A stretch of DNA of 64,000 nt, taken from Filobasidium wieringae. Taxonomy: Eukaryota; Basidiomycota; Tremellomycetes; Filobasidiales; Filobasidiaceae. The stretch lies in assembly GCA_001600055.1 (NCBI GenBank), contig BCIV01000002.1, positions 996,287 through 1,060,286 on the forward strand, given 5' to 3'. Under the pieces are notes generated by a model, which was not told the origin of the DNA, did no database searches, and saw only the letters and a program-made list of their open reading frames with translations. Below are positions 34,891 through 46,558 of the stretch, one piece after another. Numbering within the stretch: position 1 is the stretch's first letter; each line of letters starts with the position of its first letter. The position numbers and the translations under genes are program-made.

Positions 34891-36747
34891 TTAAGGTGTG
34901 GCATCGCCACCATCTCGTTCCACACTTCTTGGTAAGACAAAAGAGATCGATCTTGATAGCTCTTTCGGTCCGGTCGTCTCCAGACGAATCGTACTCCTCT
35001 TCTCTTCTAATCCTGTCTCTTCCTGAGAAACGGGATTCGGTTCCCCTAGAGTGATGATCGATACGGGTCTCGCTCCAGAGACCGAAGGGACTCTGCTGAT
35101 TGGAGCGTTCAGCCTGATCTCATTATTGGATCCAGGTAGACCTGCAGCCCAACTGAATCGACTGGCTTGACTATCCCACGAGCTCCTGCCTCTTAAGACG
35201 ATCATACTGGATCTTTCGTCCCCTCCCGGAGGCTCTCTTCCTCTTCTTCCTCCTGCAGGGAAATAATTGGACGAGAACAAAGACGCCCGATCGGTCGTCA
35301 TCGTTGGAACACGTGTGATAGGGTTTGTAGCAAAACCCTCGAGTCCCGTAGGAGTGTCGTGTTTTGATCCTCCAGCCCCGTCTTCGAGCTGAATCGGAGG
35401 TCCCAATGAAGCCGAATGTTCCCCTCCTATCCCGTTCCCTACTATACTCCTACTGCCTAGAGAGAGAACTACATTCGAACGATCTCCCGTCATTCCCGCC
35501 ATATCCCGATCGGCAAAGTTGGAACTAGCGAGCGTTAGCATGCTAGCGTTGCAATTGGGTGGGGAATAGGGGGAAGGATTGTCTCTTGGGTGTCTATGAG
35601 AATGGCGAGGGATCTGAATGCCTTGTATTCGAGGGAGGTCCGTGATCGTATTTGAAAGCTGATCGATATCGTTCGCCTCTTCTCCATCCACTTGACTATC
35701 ATTTGCACTCCCTCTTCTCCCTTCCCCCTCACTCTCATGATTGAGGTCTAAACTGCTCCCTTCGGTCCTTATAGTCAAAGGAGGTTGGGCAATTTCCGCC
35801 ATCCTCTCCCCCAACCCTACCTCTACCTGACTTTCAGTCCTAAAGATAGTGGTCGGTTTGGTACTTGTTGTTCCAGCTCCTAGGCTACGAGTACTGTGGG
35901 TCGGAGTTGAGTTCCAATGGGGATAATTGCTGGATGATACGGAACTTGAAGGCGATTTCGGCCGGGCGGCGAGATGGGAATGGGAAGGGTCTAGGTGTAT
36001 CGGAACACGGTCAAGTGATTCGGAAGGAGAATCTGGGCGAGAAGGAGGTAGTGGTAGGGTTGAAGCGTTATCGTCCATCCAGCCTGCTCCATCCCTCCTC
36101 TTCGTCCGAGTAACATAGCTCCGAGCATCCGGATCATCGACGCCTAGATAACTGGAAGCCAAGCTGAACACCGAGGAGGAACGAGAGATGCTGAAGGAAT
36201 TAGTGGGGGAGCAGGAACTTCTGGTAACGAACGTTGAAGCTCTGGGATAACCGCGTGGACGGTGTGGAGAAAAAGGAGGTAGTCCGTTGGGATAATACGA
36301 TCTTCCACTGTTCCGTGTCCGAGTTGAACTAGGCCTGTGAGTAGACAGTCGTATTGATGGTGTGGGTGGGTTTTCGGATCTTTGCCTCGCTCGAGGAAGT
36401 GGAATGGACCCAGAAACTCCGGAGGAGAAGGAAGGTGTTTCGTTCAGAATCCCTCGAGGCGGTTTCCCATTCTGTGCCCCCTTGCTCGGCAAGACCTTCC
36501 CACTTCCTCCTGCAGTCCCTGCCCGTGTGCCTCGCGGGTGACCTAGTTTCTTAGCTATCCAGCTGATCAAAGGCCTAGTGGGATTCTCTTTCTTCGGTAG
36601 GTATTGTCTCGAAGAAGAATAAGCTCGATGTGTCCAAGTAGGAGGGGAATGCGGACGAGCTCCCGGAAGCTGTCGGAAGTCGGTTGAGTGCGCTTTGCGG
36701 ATTGTTTGACTGCGGTTCTGCTGATCCGTCATCTGTCGGTGCTCCAA
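34891..36747 (-). CDS. Intrinsically disordered Ser/Pro-rich protein
   Basis: This is a single long frame of 618 aa; a second ATG five codons in (MTDQQNRSQ) is an alternative start. Composition is dominated by Ser, Pro, Arg, Gly and Thr, with many SPS, RPSS and SSS clusters and no transmembrane segment. The one ordered-looking island is a short basic helix, PLISWIAKKLG, near residues 55-75, which may anchor a conserved interaction motif. Many S/T-P sites suggest regulation by proline-directed kinases (inference). No family is recognised. It stands out here for having no intron within its open frame, although an upstream exon cannot be excluded. Confidence 0.65.
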   Translation of the reverse strand: MEHRQMTDQQNRSQTIRKAHSTDFRQLPGARPHSPPTWTHRAYSSSRQYLPKKENPTRPLISWIAKKLGHPRGTRAGTAGGSGKVLPSKGAQNGKPPRGILNETPSFSSGVSGSIPLPRARQRSENPPTPSIRLSTHRPSSTRTRNSGRSYYPNGLPPFSPHRPRGYPRASTFVTRSSCSPTNSFSISRSSSVFSLASSYLGVDDPDARSYVTRTKRRDGAGWMDDNASTLPLPPSRPDSPSESLDRVPIHLDPSHSHLAARPKSPSSSVSSSNYPHWNSTPTHSTRSLGAGTTSTKPTTIFRTESQVEVGLGERMAEIAQPPLTIRTEGSSLDLNHESEGEGRRGSANDSQVDGEEANDIDQLSNTITDLPRIQGIQIPRHSHRHPRDNPSPYSPPNCNASMLTLASSNFADRDMAGMTGDRSNVVLSLGSRSIVGNGIGGEHSASLGPPIQLEDGAGGSKHDTPTGLEGFATNPITRVPTMTTDRASLFSSNYFPAGGRRGREPPGGDERSSMIVLRGRSSWDSQASRFSWAAGLPGSNNEIRLNAPISRVPSVSGARPVSIITLGEPNPVSQEETGLEEKRSTIRLETTGPKELSRSISFVLPRSVERDGGDATP

Positions 36748-36999
36748 AGAAGAGAGAGGAAGAGAAGAAGACTGATGGCGAGGGTAAGCGAGCTGACATC
36801 AATAACGGGCGAAAGTGGTTTGCGATCTGTATAAGAGAATCCAAAGTCGAGAATGGGATGATGAATATGGCCGGCCAAGCGTAATCTGAACGGTCCACCT
36901 CAAATCTCAGCTCAAAATAATGTTTATCTAATCAAGCAAGCCCCCGCAAATAAGGTATAACCACCGAACATAACGATACAATCTACATTTCGGAACACT

Positions 37000-38445
37000 C
37001 TATGTTACGAGCCTATAAGCGTCGGCTACCAGGTACAAGCTTCCAGTAACAATCACAGGTCCGTCGGATCTAGGATCCAAGGTCTGTAACGCCTGTAGGA
37101 GAGTCGGACCAGGTAACTCCCCATTCTCGGGTGTGAGGGTGATGACGTTCTCTGGCCAAATTCCAGCTTCTATGGCGGCCTTCCGTACCTCGTCCACAGG
37201 GACTGGTCTGATCCAAGGCATACCCTCTATGGGAGTCGAGAATGCTACCGGGATAACCTTGTCTACACTCCGACAGCCATCGAGTAGAGGATGCAGAACG
37301 GAAGCGGGCGTTTTGGGAGGGGAATGCGATAGTCCGATGATATACGTGATCGGAGTCATAGGAGGTGTATGAAGCGATTCCACGTAGCTTCTCAAATGTG
37401 AAGCAGCCGAAGCGTTATGCGCACCATCGACAAGGACGTCGACCTGCCTGATGGAGGGGGAGACGGATCCGATCGTTGGAGGGGGATAAGCCACTTGAAT
37501 CCAGCTGCACCTTCCCTTCCAGATCGTTCGGGATATACCTCGTTTAAACGACTGCTCGTTTAGATCGCGCAGCTTGGGCAGCAAAGATAAGGATCTCCGG
37601 TGGCTACGTAGAACTTGAAGGGCAGTCAAAGTCGTTGTCAGATTGTCCTTCTGGTGCTCTCCTGCCAGAGGCAGAGAGACATCCAGGTCAGATTCCGGGG
37701 TGTCATAAACTCCAGGAAGATTGACACGGATCACGCGAGGCCCAGCATCTCTAGAAGAACCTGAGACCACCGTAGGCTTCTCGTCCGCTTTATATAGTTC
37801 AATTCCAGAGTCTCGAACCTTGTGGATCGTTTCATCCATGACTTGAGCGTGATCTTGCTTGCCTACGATCAGCAAGCCATCCTCGACATTGATGCCTAGT
37901 TTCTCGCGGGCGATCGCTCCAACCGTGTCACCCAAGAATCCTTGATGATCCAAGTCAACGGCTGTCAACACGGAACATAATTGGTACGATTTTTCCAATA
38001 CGTTGGTCGCGTCTCTCAATCCACCCATTCCGCATTCGATAATGAGGACATCAAGTTTGGGTTCCATTTCCGCAAAGATTGAAAAGGCAATCGCAGTCGT
38101 GATTTCGAACTCCGAGTTTTCCAAGCTGTTATTCCGTATGATATCGTCTATCTTGTTGCGATGCTTTTGATAGAGTGACAGCGAGACATCTTTCCCGTTG
38201 ATAACTATGGCGTCCCGTATGGTCACTAAATGAGGTGAATTGTACCTCCCAGTTCGCATTCCCGCTTCCCGCAGACAGCTATCTAGCATTGCAGAGACCG
38301 ATCCTTTCCCGTTCGTGCCCGCGATGTGGACGTAAGGGATCTTCATGGGAGCAAGGAAAGACATCAAAGTTTCCATGCTCTCAAGGCCAAGATGGATCCC
38401 AGTCTTGACAGTTTTCGATCGCGGCGGTGCCGATTCATCGTCCAT
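37000..38445 (-). CDS. Dihydrofolate synthase (Fol3-type)
   Basis: It adds glutamate to dihydropteroate, or to folate, using ATP. The Mur-ligase-type P-loop HIAGTNGKGSVSAML, the LIIECGMGGLRDATNV motif, LDHQGFLGDTV and AREKLGI are present. The C-terminal domain has VDGAHNASAASHL and the Fol3-type FSTPIEGMPWIRPV motif. From ATG 38445 the protein is 481 aa, in line with fungal Fol3. The coding sequence is intronless. The frame stays open upstream of this ATG, straight into the last transmembrane exon of the sugar transporter, with no stop between. The ATG is directly preceded by a pyrimidine-rich AG (CCTCTCTCACAG) that would make a good splice acceptor. A separate start, a spliced leader exon or a true fusion are all possible. 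Confidence 0.92.
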   Translation of the reverse strand: MDDESAPPRSKTVKTGIHLGLESMETLMSFLAPMKIPYVHIAGTNGKGSVSAMLDSCLREAGMRTGRYNSPHLVTIRDAIVINGKDVSLSLYQKHRNKIDDIIRNNSLENSEFEITTAIAFSIFAEMEPKLDVLIIECGMGGLRDATNVLEKSYQLCSVLTAVDLDHQGFLGDTVGAIAREKLGINVEDGLLIVGKQDHAQVMDETIHKVRDSGIELYKADEKPTVVSGSSRDAGPRVIRVNLPGVYDTPESDLDVSLPLAGEHQKDNLTTTLTALQVLRSHRRSLSLLPKLRDLNEQSFKRGISRTIWKGRCSWIQVAYPPPTIGSVSPSIRQVDVLVDGAHNASAASHLRSYVESLHTPPMTPITYIIGLSHSPPKTPASVLHPLLDGCRSVDKVIPVAFSTPIEGMPWIRPVPVDEVRKAAIEAGIWPENVITLTPENGELPGPTLLQALQTLDPRSDGPVIVTGSLYLVADAYRLVT

Positions 38446-41400
38446 CTGTGAGAGAGGTGCGAAACCCAGTCCTGCTGCTTGTGTGCTATAGCTTCCAAAG
38501 TCTTTCTTCCATTGGTTAGCCATTCGCAGACACATGATTCCAGCGATAGCCGCACTGATACCGCCCAGTCTTTGCAAGGTACCGGTCACCGGTCAGAACA
38601 ATCTTTCTGCAGCTAGCTAGCGAGGAAGCACGACTCACCTGAAGACTAGACCGACTGAGTCAGATCCTCCTTTCACATGAGCTTCTACCTCACGCTTCCC
38701 GTTGTCATGGAAGAGAGCGTGAATGGTGGCTCGCGCAAACAGTCTCGCACTTTTACCAACCAATCCTTCAACCTCAGACTCCGGCGTCTCTTCATTACCG
38801 CTATCGACGAGTGTGATATTGCCCTTGGCCGGAACATTGGGACTCGCATGAGAGTCGGGTAAAGAAGGTCGTGTAGGTTCCATAAGATAGAAAATGATCG
38901 AAGATAAAAAGGTCACAAGGAATTGCGGTATCTACAAGATTTCAAGGTGAGCAGTGAACGCTCAACCGGTATCGTTCCACTTACCACAACAAAGATATTA
39001 TGGATGCCCTGTATAAAGGAAGCCTTGAGCAATCGGACGATGGCAAAAGGGAGGCTATTAAACGAACCAGAATGACGCCTGCTTTCTCCGCCGTGCTACT
39101 GCCTGATGAAGGCGGTTTGGATTTTGGAGAGAACGATTGAAGAGCGTCTCTATCTGGAGTATCAAGGTGTAAACTCCTCCTCACAGAAGTGTCCAACTGT
39201 AAACTTCTTCTTGTGTTTCGCTGGGCGGATCTTTCCAATGAAACCCGTCGGAAGTCGTCGTTGCTCGTTCTAGGCCAATTCGCTTTCAGATCTGATGAAG
39301 TTCGCCGGTCGCCTTTGTGATCCATCACTCTGTCGAAATTGTCGATATCATCATCAGGGAATCTCGAGTTTCTGAGCGAGCTCGGTGTTCGGGGCCTGCT
39401 GTCACTGACATGCTCCGGTTCCAGCGACGAAGAATGGCCTCTCGAATGTCCTGGTCGACCATTAGCTTCAGGTTTGACGTAGTCATCGGTGACTTGTGCG
39501 CTTTTCATAAGGAAATCTTCGTCCTCGGTATCCTGTAAAGCGAGGTCCAGCCTACTGCTTCTGAAATCGACGGATCTAGATGTTGAGACTCGGCGGGCAT
39601 GACCGTGCTCGGAATCCGGCTCAACAGTATCGAGCAGGATGAGCTCTCCAAGCTAAGAGTATATATCAGCACTTGCGTATGATATCGAAATCAAAATCGA
39701 AATCGAATTACGAACCAGAGAGAAAGGCGCCCCTAGAAGAGTGCATAAGGTGAGAAAGGCCTAGCAAACCCAGCGGGAAACTTCGACTTACATTGCGCTA
39801 CCGCCCAACAGAACCCGTTCAAAGCGATAATGACGTTAGCCCAGAACACTGAGCCAGCCCCCCTATAAGTGAGCAGATTCTTCAGCGAAGACGATCGAAT
39901 CTAGTTGGCCGAGACTTACCATGTTGCCATCATGGTGAAACAGAACATGAATTGCCCGATCGCCCAAGTTCGAATCAAAGTGAGCCAGGGGAGAGGAATT
40001 TGAAATCTGAAACGCTTGGGAAACGGGATCAAGCTCCTCACACGATCGAGCTGTAGAAGAATTCGACCGAGGAAACCCTCCGCGTGTGTCCGTGCTGGAC
40101 TGGAAGAACTCATGCGCAACGTTTGTTCCGCCGTAGGGGGTTTGATACCAGAAGAAGAGACAAGGAAGGGAAGGAAAATACTGGTGAAGAGGTTGACGCA
40201 TGCATTCAGAAAAAGAGCGCGAGAGCCAGCTCGAGTGGCATCCGCCGCAAGTTCCGGATCATCTTCCGATCGGCCACCGGCGATCACTTCCCGAGTGTAG
40301 ATTTCTCCAACCCAAACAGAGGTGTAAAACAGAATTGGAAACCACCCAATCCAGGCGAAGAATTGAGCGTAACAGATAGAGGCGATGGCGGGTGGGAGGA
40401 GGAATATATTGGTCCAGATACTCTTTACAGCACCCCATCCGTTGGTTTTTGAAGACGTTCGGCTGTTGTACAAGGGTGGGGATTAAGGTATAGGACTAGA
40501 CAAATGGCTATTCATATCACTCACTTGTCCCGAAAGAGAACCCTCTCCTTTACGCTATAGGCAGTCAATCCATGCGTGACCATAAGCGTTACACTAGTCA
40601 GGAAACTCAGCACCTGAAGCTGCGTTTTGCCTAGGAATGGGAAGATATTAAGCAGGTTGATGTTCCCCCTAGACGATTCAAGCGAGTCAGGACGTGCATG
40701 CCGGTGAGTCGAAGAGAATTTTGACAAGACTTACACCCAAAACCCAGCGAGTGAACCAGTTCCAAACATTCTTCCTGCCCAAGCATTTCCGTGTTCTTGC
40801 TGAGATGGAGGAAGTGTATCGACGAGAAGCGCTCGATCCAGAGCCATGACTGCGTTACGATTCATCGACTCAGCTTTCTCATATCTCATCGAGTTTTATT
40901 ACCGGACCAACTCACCGGCGTTGATAGACTTTCGCGGTTAAGCAATTTCAGCTTGGGCAATATCGCCTGCGTTACGACCCAACTCACGAAATCTATCAGG
41001 TAGATGGCGAAAACAGCAATAGCGATCGCTAGACCTTGACCCTGTCAATCTTTATTTAGCTCTGCACATAGGAAAGTATCTTAGATCGTCTTACTCACCC
41101 CACCAACGGCATGAGACATCTCCCTAGCCCATCCTAGTATCATCATTGCGAACACACTGACTATACATCCGATGATCATGAACGGTCTTCTTCTGCCGAA
41201 CCGAGATTTCGAACGATCCGCGAATATTCCTATTGGCATGTTGAAAGCTTTAGCGAAGATTATCTTTAATACACTACAGCTATAACTGACCGATAAGAGG
41301 TTGCATGATCAGGCCACTCAGTGGTCCCGCGACAAAGACCAATGACATCAAGGATTTTGATAAGCCTAATTCGAGCAGATACGGAGAAGCTGCGTAGAAG

Positions 41401-41812
41401 CGAAGAGTTAGGTTGACGAAGTTTGCTTTTGAGAATTGTGCTTACCATATCCCATTTCAATCGACCAGACGCACTGATATACGACTTGTATGTGAGCTTG
41501 TGCTAGTTAATCAGAATGATCCTCTTTACCTGAAGTCCAAGCATACAGATGGTCAATCTATACCAATATCATCAGGACATCATCAGCTTCTCATATGGTC
41601 AAACACGGATCTCCGATATGCAGATGTAAGGCTCACAGTGGCATTTTCATCCATTCTGGACCAGCCACATGGGGTTTGCCGACCCATTCCACTTCTCTTC
41701 TCTGTCCGGGTCCATTCTGCCCAAGTTCAGACATTTCGAGCGTGTTCCCTTCATCCTCATCGTCCGAAAAATCATCATGAGCTCCAGGAAGAGCAAATCC
41801 GCCTCCTGTCAT
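38446..41812 (-). CDS. GPH/MFS sucrose or alpha-glucoside transporter (runs into dihydrofolate synthase)
   Basis: This is a twelve-helix proton-coupled disaccharide transporter of the fungal Sut1-like group. The start at 41812 gives a polar, acidic N-terminus and then GPEWMKMPLLTICMLGLQ. Diagnostic parts are VWSIEMGYASPYLLELGLSK, AGPLSGLIMQPLIGIFADR, RFGRRRPFMIIG, and YAQFFAWIGWFPILFYTSVWVG in helix 7. A long Ser-rich cytosolic loop lies in the second half (encoded around 39100-39600), followed by IHNIFVV and the final helices. At least twelve exons are present. The last intron (38638-38570) joins GLVFR to LGGISAAIAGIMCLRMANQW, the last helix. From there the frame continues without a stop into the enzyme; the listed lower coordinate is only the boundary chosen for that gene. 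Confidence 0.88.
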
Positions 41813-42077
41813 CTCATCTACTAGTTTTATAGGTGCAGATCCTTTTGCTTAGGATTGGAGCTGGTCACCTATAATATGTAAGATCATGTACGATATATAC
41901 ACAGAATACCACTCCCGGATTCTTGCTGTTAGATAACGCGCTCTGATCCGGCGAAATTGATATCGAATATGCGTTATGACGTATCGACAAATACCGAGCG
42001 CAGTCTACCGCTTACGCCGAAGTGAGGCATGGTATGTTGTAAACGAGGACAAGACAATCTACAGGTCGCACATCATA

Positions 42078-43433
42078 TCACGAGTATCTCATGGTCTCCC
42101 CTTCAGCCTCTTTGCCAAATTGACTGCCCGCTCGGCTCGTAACGGAGCTGTAATCTACGCTCATTGGTCTCATCCTCTCCGCAGCATGTCGTCCCCTAAT
42201 CGGACTGCTCATTCCCGCTGGCTCAGACACGCTGGCACCCATGACTCCAGCCATACCCATAGCGGATCCTACGCTCAGTGGTCGTAGTTTCTGGCCAGGT
42301 TGAATGATTTCTACCCCCCCTCGACCATTCTTCATAGATAGAGCAACTACCTTAGGTCCTTCTAGACCGAATTCGTTCTTCCGAGTAGGAGAGTTGACTT
42401 GGTCGAAGAGGGATTCTCCACCGGGTGAGAGGTATTGACGATCATATGGAGAACCGGGACGTTCCCCCTGATGACGGGTAAGATTCATGGAGTAAGGTCT
42501 TCCTAGATCTCTGCCTCCGCGCAAAGACCTCTGATTCACTTCAAGCTCATCATCGAGATGCATCTTAATGCTCTCCCTCCAGATCGAGGTCGATTTGATC
42601 TTGTAAGAGGATTTCGTATCGTCTCCAAGTAGACGAGTGTTGACGGAAGACTGCTGGGAAAGAGGGGATCGGCGATTGCTATACGCCCAGGCAGCAAGGA
42701 AAGCGCTCAATGAGAGGGTCTATAACGCACGAGATCGTTTTTATACTTCGGCGTTATCTACCCATTCAAGAGCTGGATATGATAACACTTACGACCATGC
42801 CACTAAGCAGTGCCACTCCCATAGCGATCTTCGTCGAGCTTTAGCAAGGATAATATCAATTTCCAGCCTAATCAACCACGTAACTTGCGCAAGCTCACCT
42901 GGGCTCCCCAGAACTCGACCAGTCTATCTTCAGAACCAAAAGCACGCCTCCGACTTCAAGTAGATAATAGAAAAGAATCAAAAGGGAAGATAAAGGATGT
43001 ATGCTACAGGAGATGATTTACCGATAACAATAGCGGCTGACCCCGAGCAAGCGAGGATTTCGTCCGTAACCGTTAAATACTCCAGGTAGGTAGGTGTAAG
43101 ATTGTGAACCAGGCTATGAGCAAATGTGGTGAGTAAATCTGATGTCATGAGGTATCCCAAAAGCTCTCACTAGCTTGCGGACGTTATCGCTGTGAGCAGG
43201 TTGCCAATCAAGGCAATCCAGGTTGGCGTTGTAATGTCGGCGTCCTCTATGACTGATACGAAAATTCAACACCTGCAATGCATGTAGAAACCGCCAACTG
43301 CGCACTTACAGCTGTTTTGACCTGAAAGGAAGTGGTTCAGGCATATCGCCGAAGTGATGGCACTGATGAATGCCGTCACCAGAGCTAACGACAGCAAGCA
43401 TACGTGCGATGTATGAGTCAGCTTGATGGCCAT
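42078..43433 (-). CDS. Orphan four-helix membrane protein, 346 aa
   Basis: Six exons close exactly (43433-43310, 43252-43171, 43113-43022, 42953-42899, 42838-42793, 42719-42078). Helix 1 is near residues 10-32 (CLLSLALVTAFISAITSA), helix 2 near 55-75 (WIALIGNLLTAITSAS), helix 3 near 98-115 (AAIVIVGGVLLVL) and helix 4 near 125-150. A tail of about 190 residues follows, Ser/Arg-rich and probably cytosolic, ending MRYS. The layout resembles MARVEL-like or Sur7-like fungal membrane proteins, but no signature residue confirms this. The first three exons are hidden in short frames and were recovered only by frame-consistent splicing. It is tandem with the sugar transporter, with a gap of about 265 bp. 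Confidence 0.75.
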
Positions 43434-43947
43434 CGTGCGAGGTAATAACGGTGGGAGAAGATGTCAATGTGTTGTCGAGTGATCGAGTGAGCGAGTGAAG
43501 TCTCTGAAATGCGAAGCTACACATCAACAACTTGCAACTTGCAACTTGGGAAGAAAGCCAATTGATGAGATTGTGATCTCGCTTAGCGCGCCTCCTTCCA
43601 TCACTTCATTTTGTCCGTCACCAAACTCTGAAACGCGTAAGATCTGATTGCTGATCGAGCGAGATATCGTGCCGCATATATTTCTACCGGTGCAGGGTTT
43701 TGGTATGTACTTGAGCTCCAGTCAGATGAACCGCACCTGCTATACACTCTCACAAAAGAGAAAATTTGTTGAACGGCGATCAAACCTAGCCATCTCAAAC
43801 ATGAGGGATTGCTTCCGTATGCCACATTTGGGTCCATTCTCGCTATCGTATAGAGTTTCTTTCCCTGCAATACAATGCCTACATTCTCGTTTCTTATAAT
43901 TTGGCTTTAGATAGAGAGAGGCTGTCTCCAGACCCCCTCGCCTGGCT
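43434..43947. other. Spacer upstream of the four-helix gene
   Basis: It holds the 5' flank of the four-helix gene, with a CAACTTG-type direct repeat near 43525-43550, and the 3' flank of the aminotransferase. No other feature is visible. Confidence 0.4.
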
Positions 43948-46272
43948 TCAAGCGCTCTTCTCAGGCACCTTGTACCCTGCCTCGGCAAAGGATTCTTGGA
44001 TGCCCTTGATGATCTTTTCGATATCCCCTCGCTCAGGGTTGACGACAGTAACACCCATGTGACCGACTATAGAGAGGTGGATGATTCAGTTTATCGATCT
44101 CATCAACGCATTCTTCGGAGAAGCAGACGTACCACGGAAGTACAGATCCTTGACTTCCTTGTGCAGACCAGCCGCAACGACGATATCTCGCCTGAACCGC
44201 AGTAAACATCAGTCTTATGCAAAGCGGAGCACATTAGCAGGTATTGAGCTTACTGAAGCATCTTAGGCAAGATATCGGCAGCCTTGAATCCTTCAGGGAA
44301 GTAAACAGCACTCATACCATTAGCAGAAGTCTCGTCGGAAAGAGGCAACTATATGAGGGTATCATCGCTTGTGAGCATCAAATTACGGTGAACTTTTTCT
44401 TGAAGTAGTACGTACCAACTTGAAGCCCATATCCTTCATAGCTTGCTTGAACTTGAGACTGGTCTCCCTGTGCATCTTGAATCGATCTTCGAGCGAGACC
44501 TTGCCCTCGATAATGGTCTTAAGGGAAGTCTCCAGAGCATAGATAAGCTGAATAGGAGCTGCAAAGACGTATAGTACGATTAGAGGGGTTCAGATGAGCC
44601 ACAACACGATCGAGCCTTACGAGTAGCGAAGTATGAAGGAGTTCCAGCTTCGTAGTTCTTCATGACAGGCAACCTATCACATCCAAGCAAAATTAGCACA
44701 CCATAACCTCGTTGCAGTTCGGTCAGGAATGCACTGACCATTTAGCCCAGCTGATGTAGTAACTGCTAGGAGGAGTCTTTCGCTGTTCAAAGACCTTCAA
44801 GGCCTTCTGACTAGCACAGAGGACGCTCAAACCGGGAGGAACGCCCAATCCCCTATGATTGCACAACCCGTCAGAATACGAGCACCACTGAATTTAAGCA
44901 GACAAGGATAGTTCGCACTTCTGAGTTGCGGAGATGACGACATCGATACTCCAGTCATCAAATCGGATCTCTTCCGAAGCTACAGCACAAACTCCGTCAA
45001 GAATAACCTATTCACTCCAAAAAGTTTCTGTTAGAAATTCAAGAAGCCGTAAGATCTTTCTCTGTGAGACTTACAAGAGTCTCAGGAGAAACCTCCTTGA
45101 CGGTCTCTGCGATCATCTTGGCGGAAGACAAGACTCCGGTAGAAGTATCGACTGCATTGATCAGCCCACAATGAATCAGTATACCCGTGCGTCGCGATTG
45201 GGAGAGTTCATCCTTACCGTGAGTGAAAGTAAGGACCTTGTATTTGTTCTTCTTCAAAGCCTCGGTAATCTGTTCCTTACTATTGTAGGTTCATGCAGAC
45301 ATAAGCTATACTGTAGTCAGGAAAGACAAGATGTACTTACGTAGGAGCTCCTCCCAAAGGTGCTCTCAACTGAGTCACATTAGCTCCGTAGACCTCGAGA
45401 CTATATAGAGCGCAACAAGCAGTAAGGACCTTGAAGTTTCCCCATTTACCCCATGCACGTAGGATAACTTACCAGTCAGCAAAAGCGTCGCCAAAGTAAC
45501 CAGTGTTGAGAACGAGCTGCATCCATGACCCAAGATAAATATCTCCCACACTACAATCGACACGAAAGTAGATCTGCTCACAGCGTTCTCTCCCCTCTCA
45601 ACCAGGTTGGCAGCCACGGCATCCCAGCCCAAAGTACCCGAACCGGCTACCAAGAAAGGTTGACCGTCCTGGGTGTAGAGGACTTTACGGAGTAGCTTAA
45701 TACAGTTTCCGAATACTGGAGCGAATGCGGGTGATACATGGGACATGGAGGCTGATTTGATATGCGGGGCGATCGGTCAGAACCATTCCGCAGCGGTTGT
45801 ATAAAGGTGTTGTGCTTACGATGGGCGTTGGCGAGAAGAACCTGTGAGCAAAAGGGTTAGTACAAGATCGCATGGCTACGGAAAAGAGAACGAACTTACA
45901 TCGTCAGCGACTTCGATAGGTCCTGGAATACTGCGCATACAAATAGATCGTCAGGTATGCTTCGCGTGATCTAGAGCACTAAGCGACCTACACCAAGAGC
46001 CTGTCATAGGATCATAATGAGCACGATTCAAGTATAGAATAGTAAGGGCATTACTTACTTGTGATCGTCCTGTCATAATAGAAAACGACCACGACTGTTG
46101 AGCACGAGAATTCGTTCCAGTCGGAACGTGGACCTACCTGTTTCCACTGGGTAGAGCTCATAATAGCTGTTGATCCGAAAGTGCGTATGGCGGGTATGAA
46201 TCGAGTGAATGGGGTTGTCTTGTTCAAGCTGGATCTAGTCGCAAATCCAATACGTGCGAGGCCAATGTTCAT
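43948..46272 (-). CDS. AGX1: Alanine-glyoxylate / serine-pyruvate aminotransferase
   Basis: This PLP enzyme makes glycine from glyoxylate and alanine. Recognisable parts are LLVIPGPIEVADDVLLANAHPSM (read across four exons), GSGTLGWDAVAANL, THVDTSTGVL, ILDGVCAVASEEI and the PLP-lysine region SATQKGLGVPPGLSVL. The tail is ADILPKMLQRDIVVAAG, then GHMGVTVVNPERGD. The first exon (46272-46138) starts with a 37-residue Arg/Ser/Thr-rich, acid-free segment typical of a mitochondrial presequence, before a second in-frame ATG (46161). Next come exons of only 11 nt (46069-46059), 9 nt (46000-45992), 31 nt (45930-45900) and 22 nt (45841-45820), all fixed by frame. The C-terminus EKSA is not a canonical peroxisomal signal. 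Confidence 0.93.
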
Positions 46273-46558
46273 TCCTTGCTCAGCGCTGGGGTAACGATTT
46301 CAAGGTTGATAGGTCAAACTGAGATCAGGAATCGTTGCCAATCAACAGAAAGTCGATTACGGTGACAGCCGAGCCGACATCCGCTCAGGTCGGGTCGATT
46401 TGCTTCCGCCCGGCTGTGGGGTCTCCTTAAGTCTGAAAGCCGGCACGTGATCAAGGGTATATGGCGAATGACATTTCCTTCAGAGACAGACATTCGACTT
46501 TGCATTACAACCTGTGACTTCACGACATCCTCCTAGTATGTATACAAGAAATTCCTCC

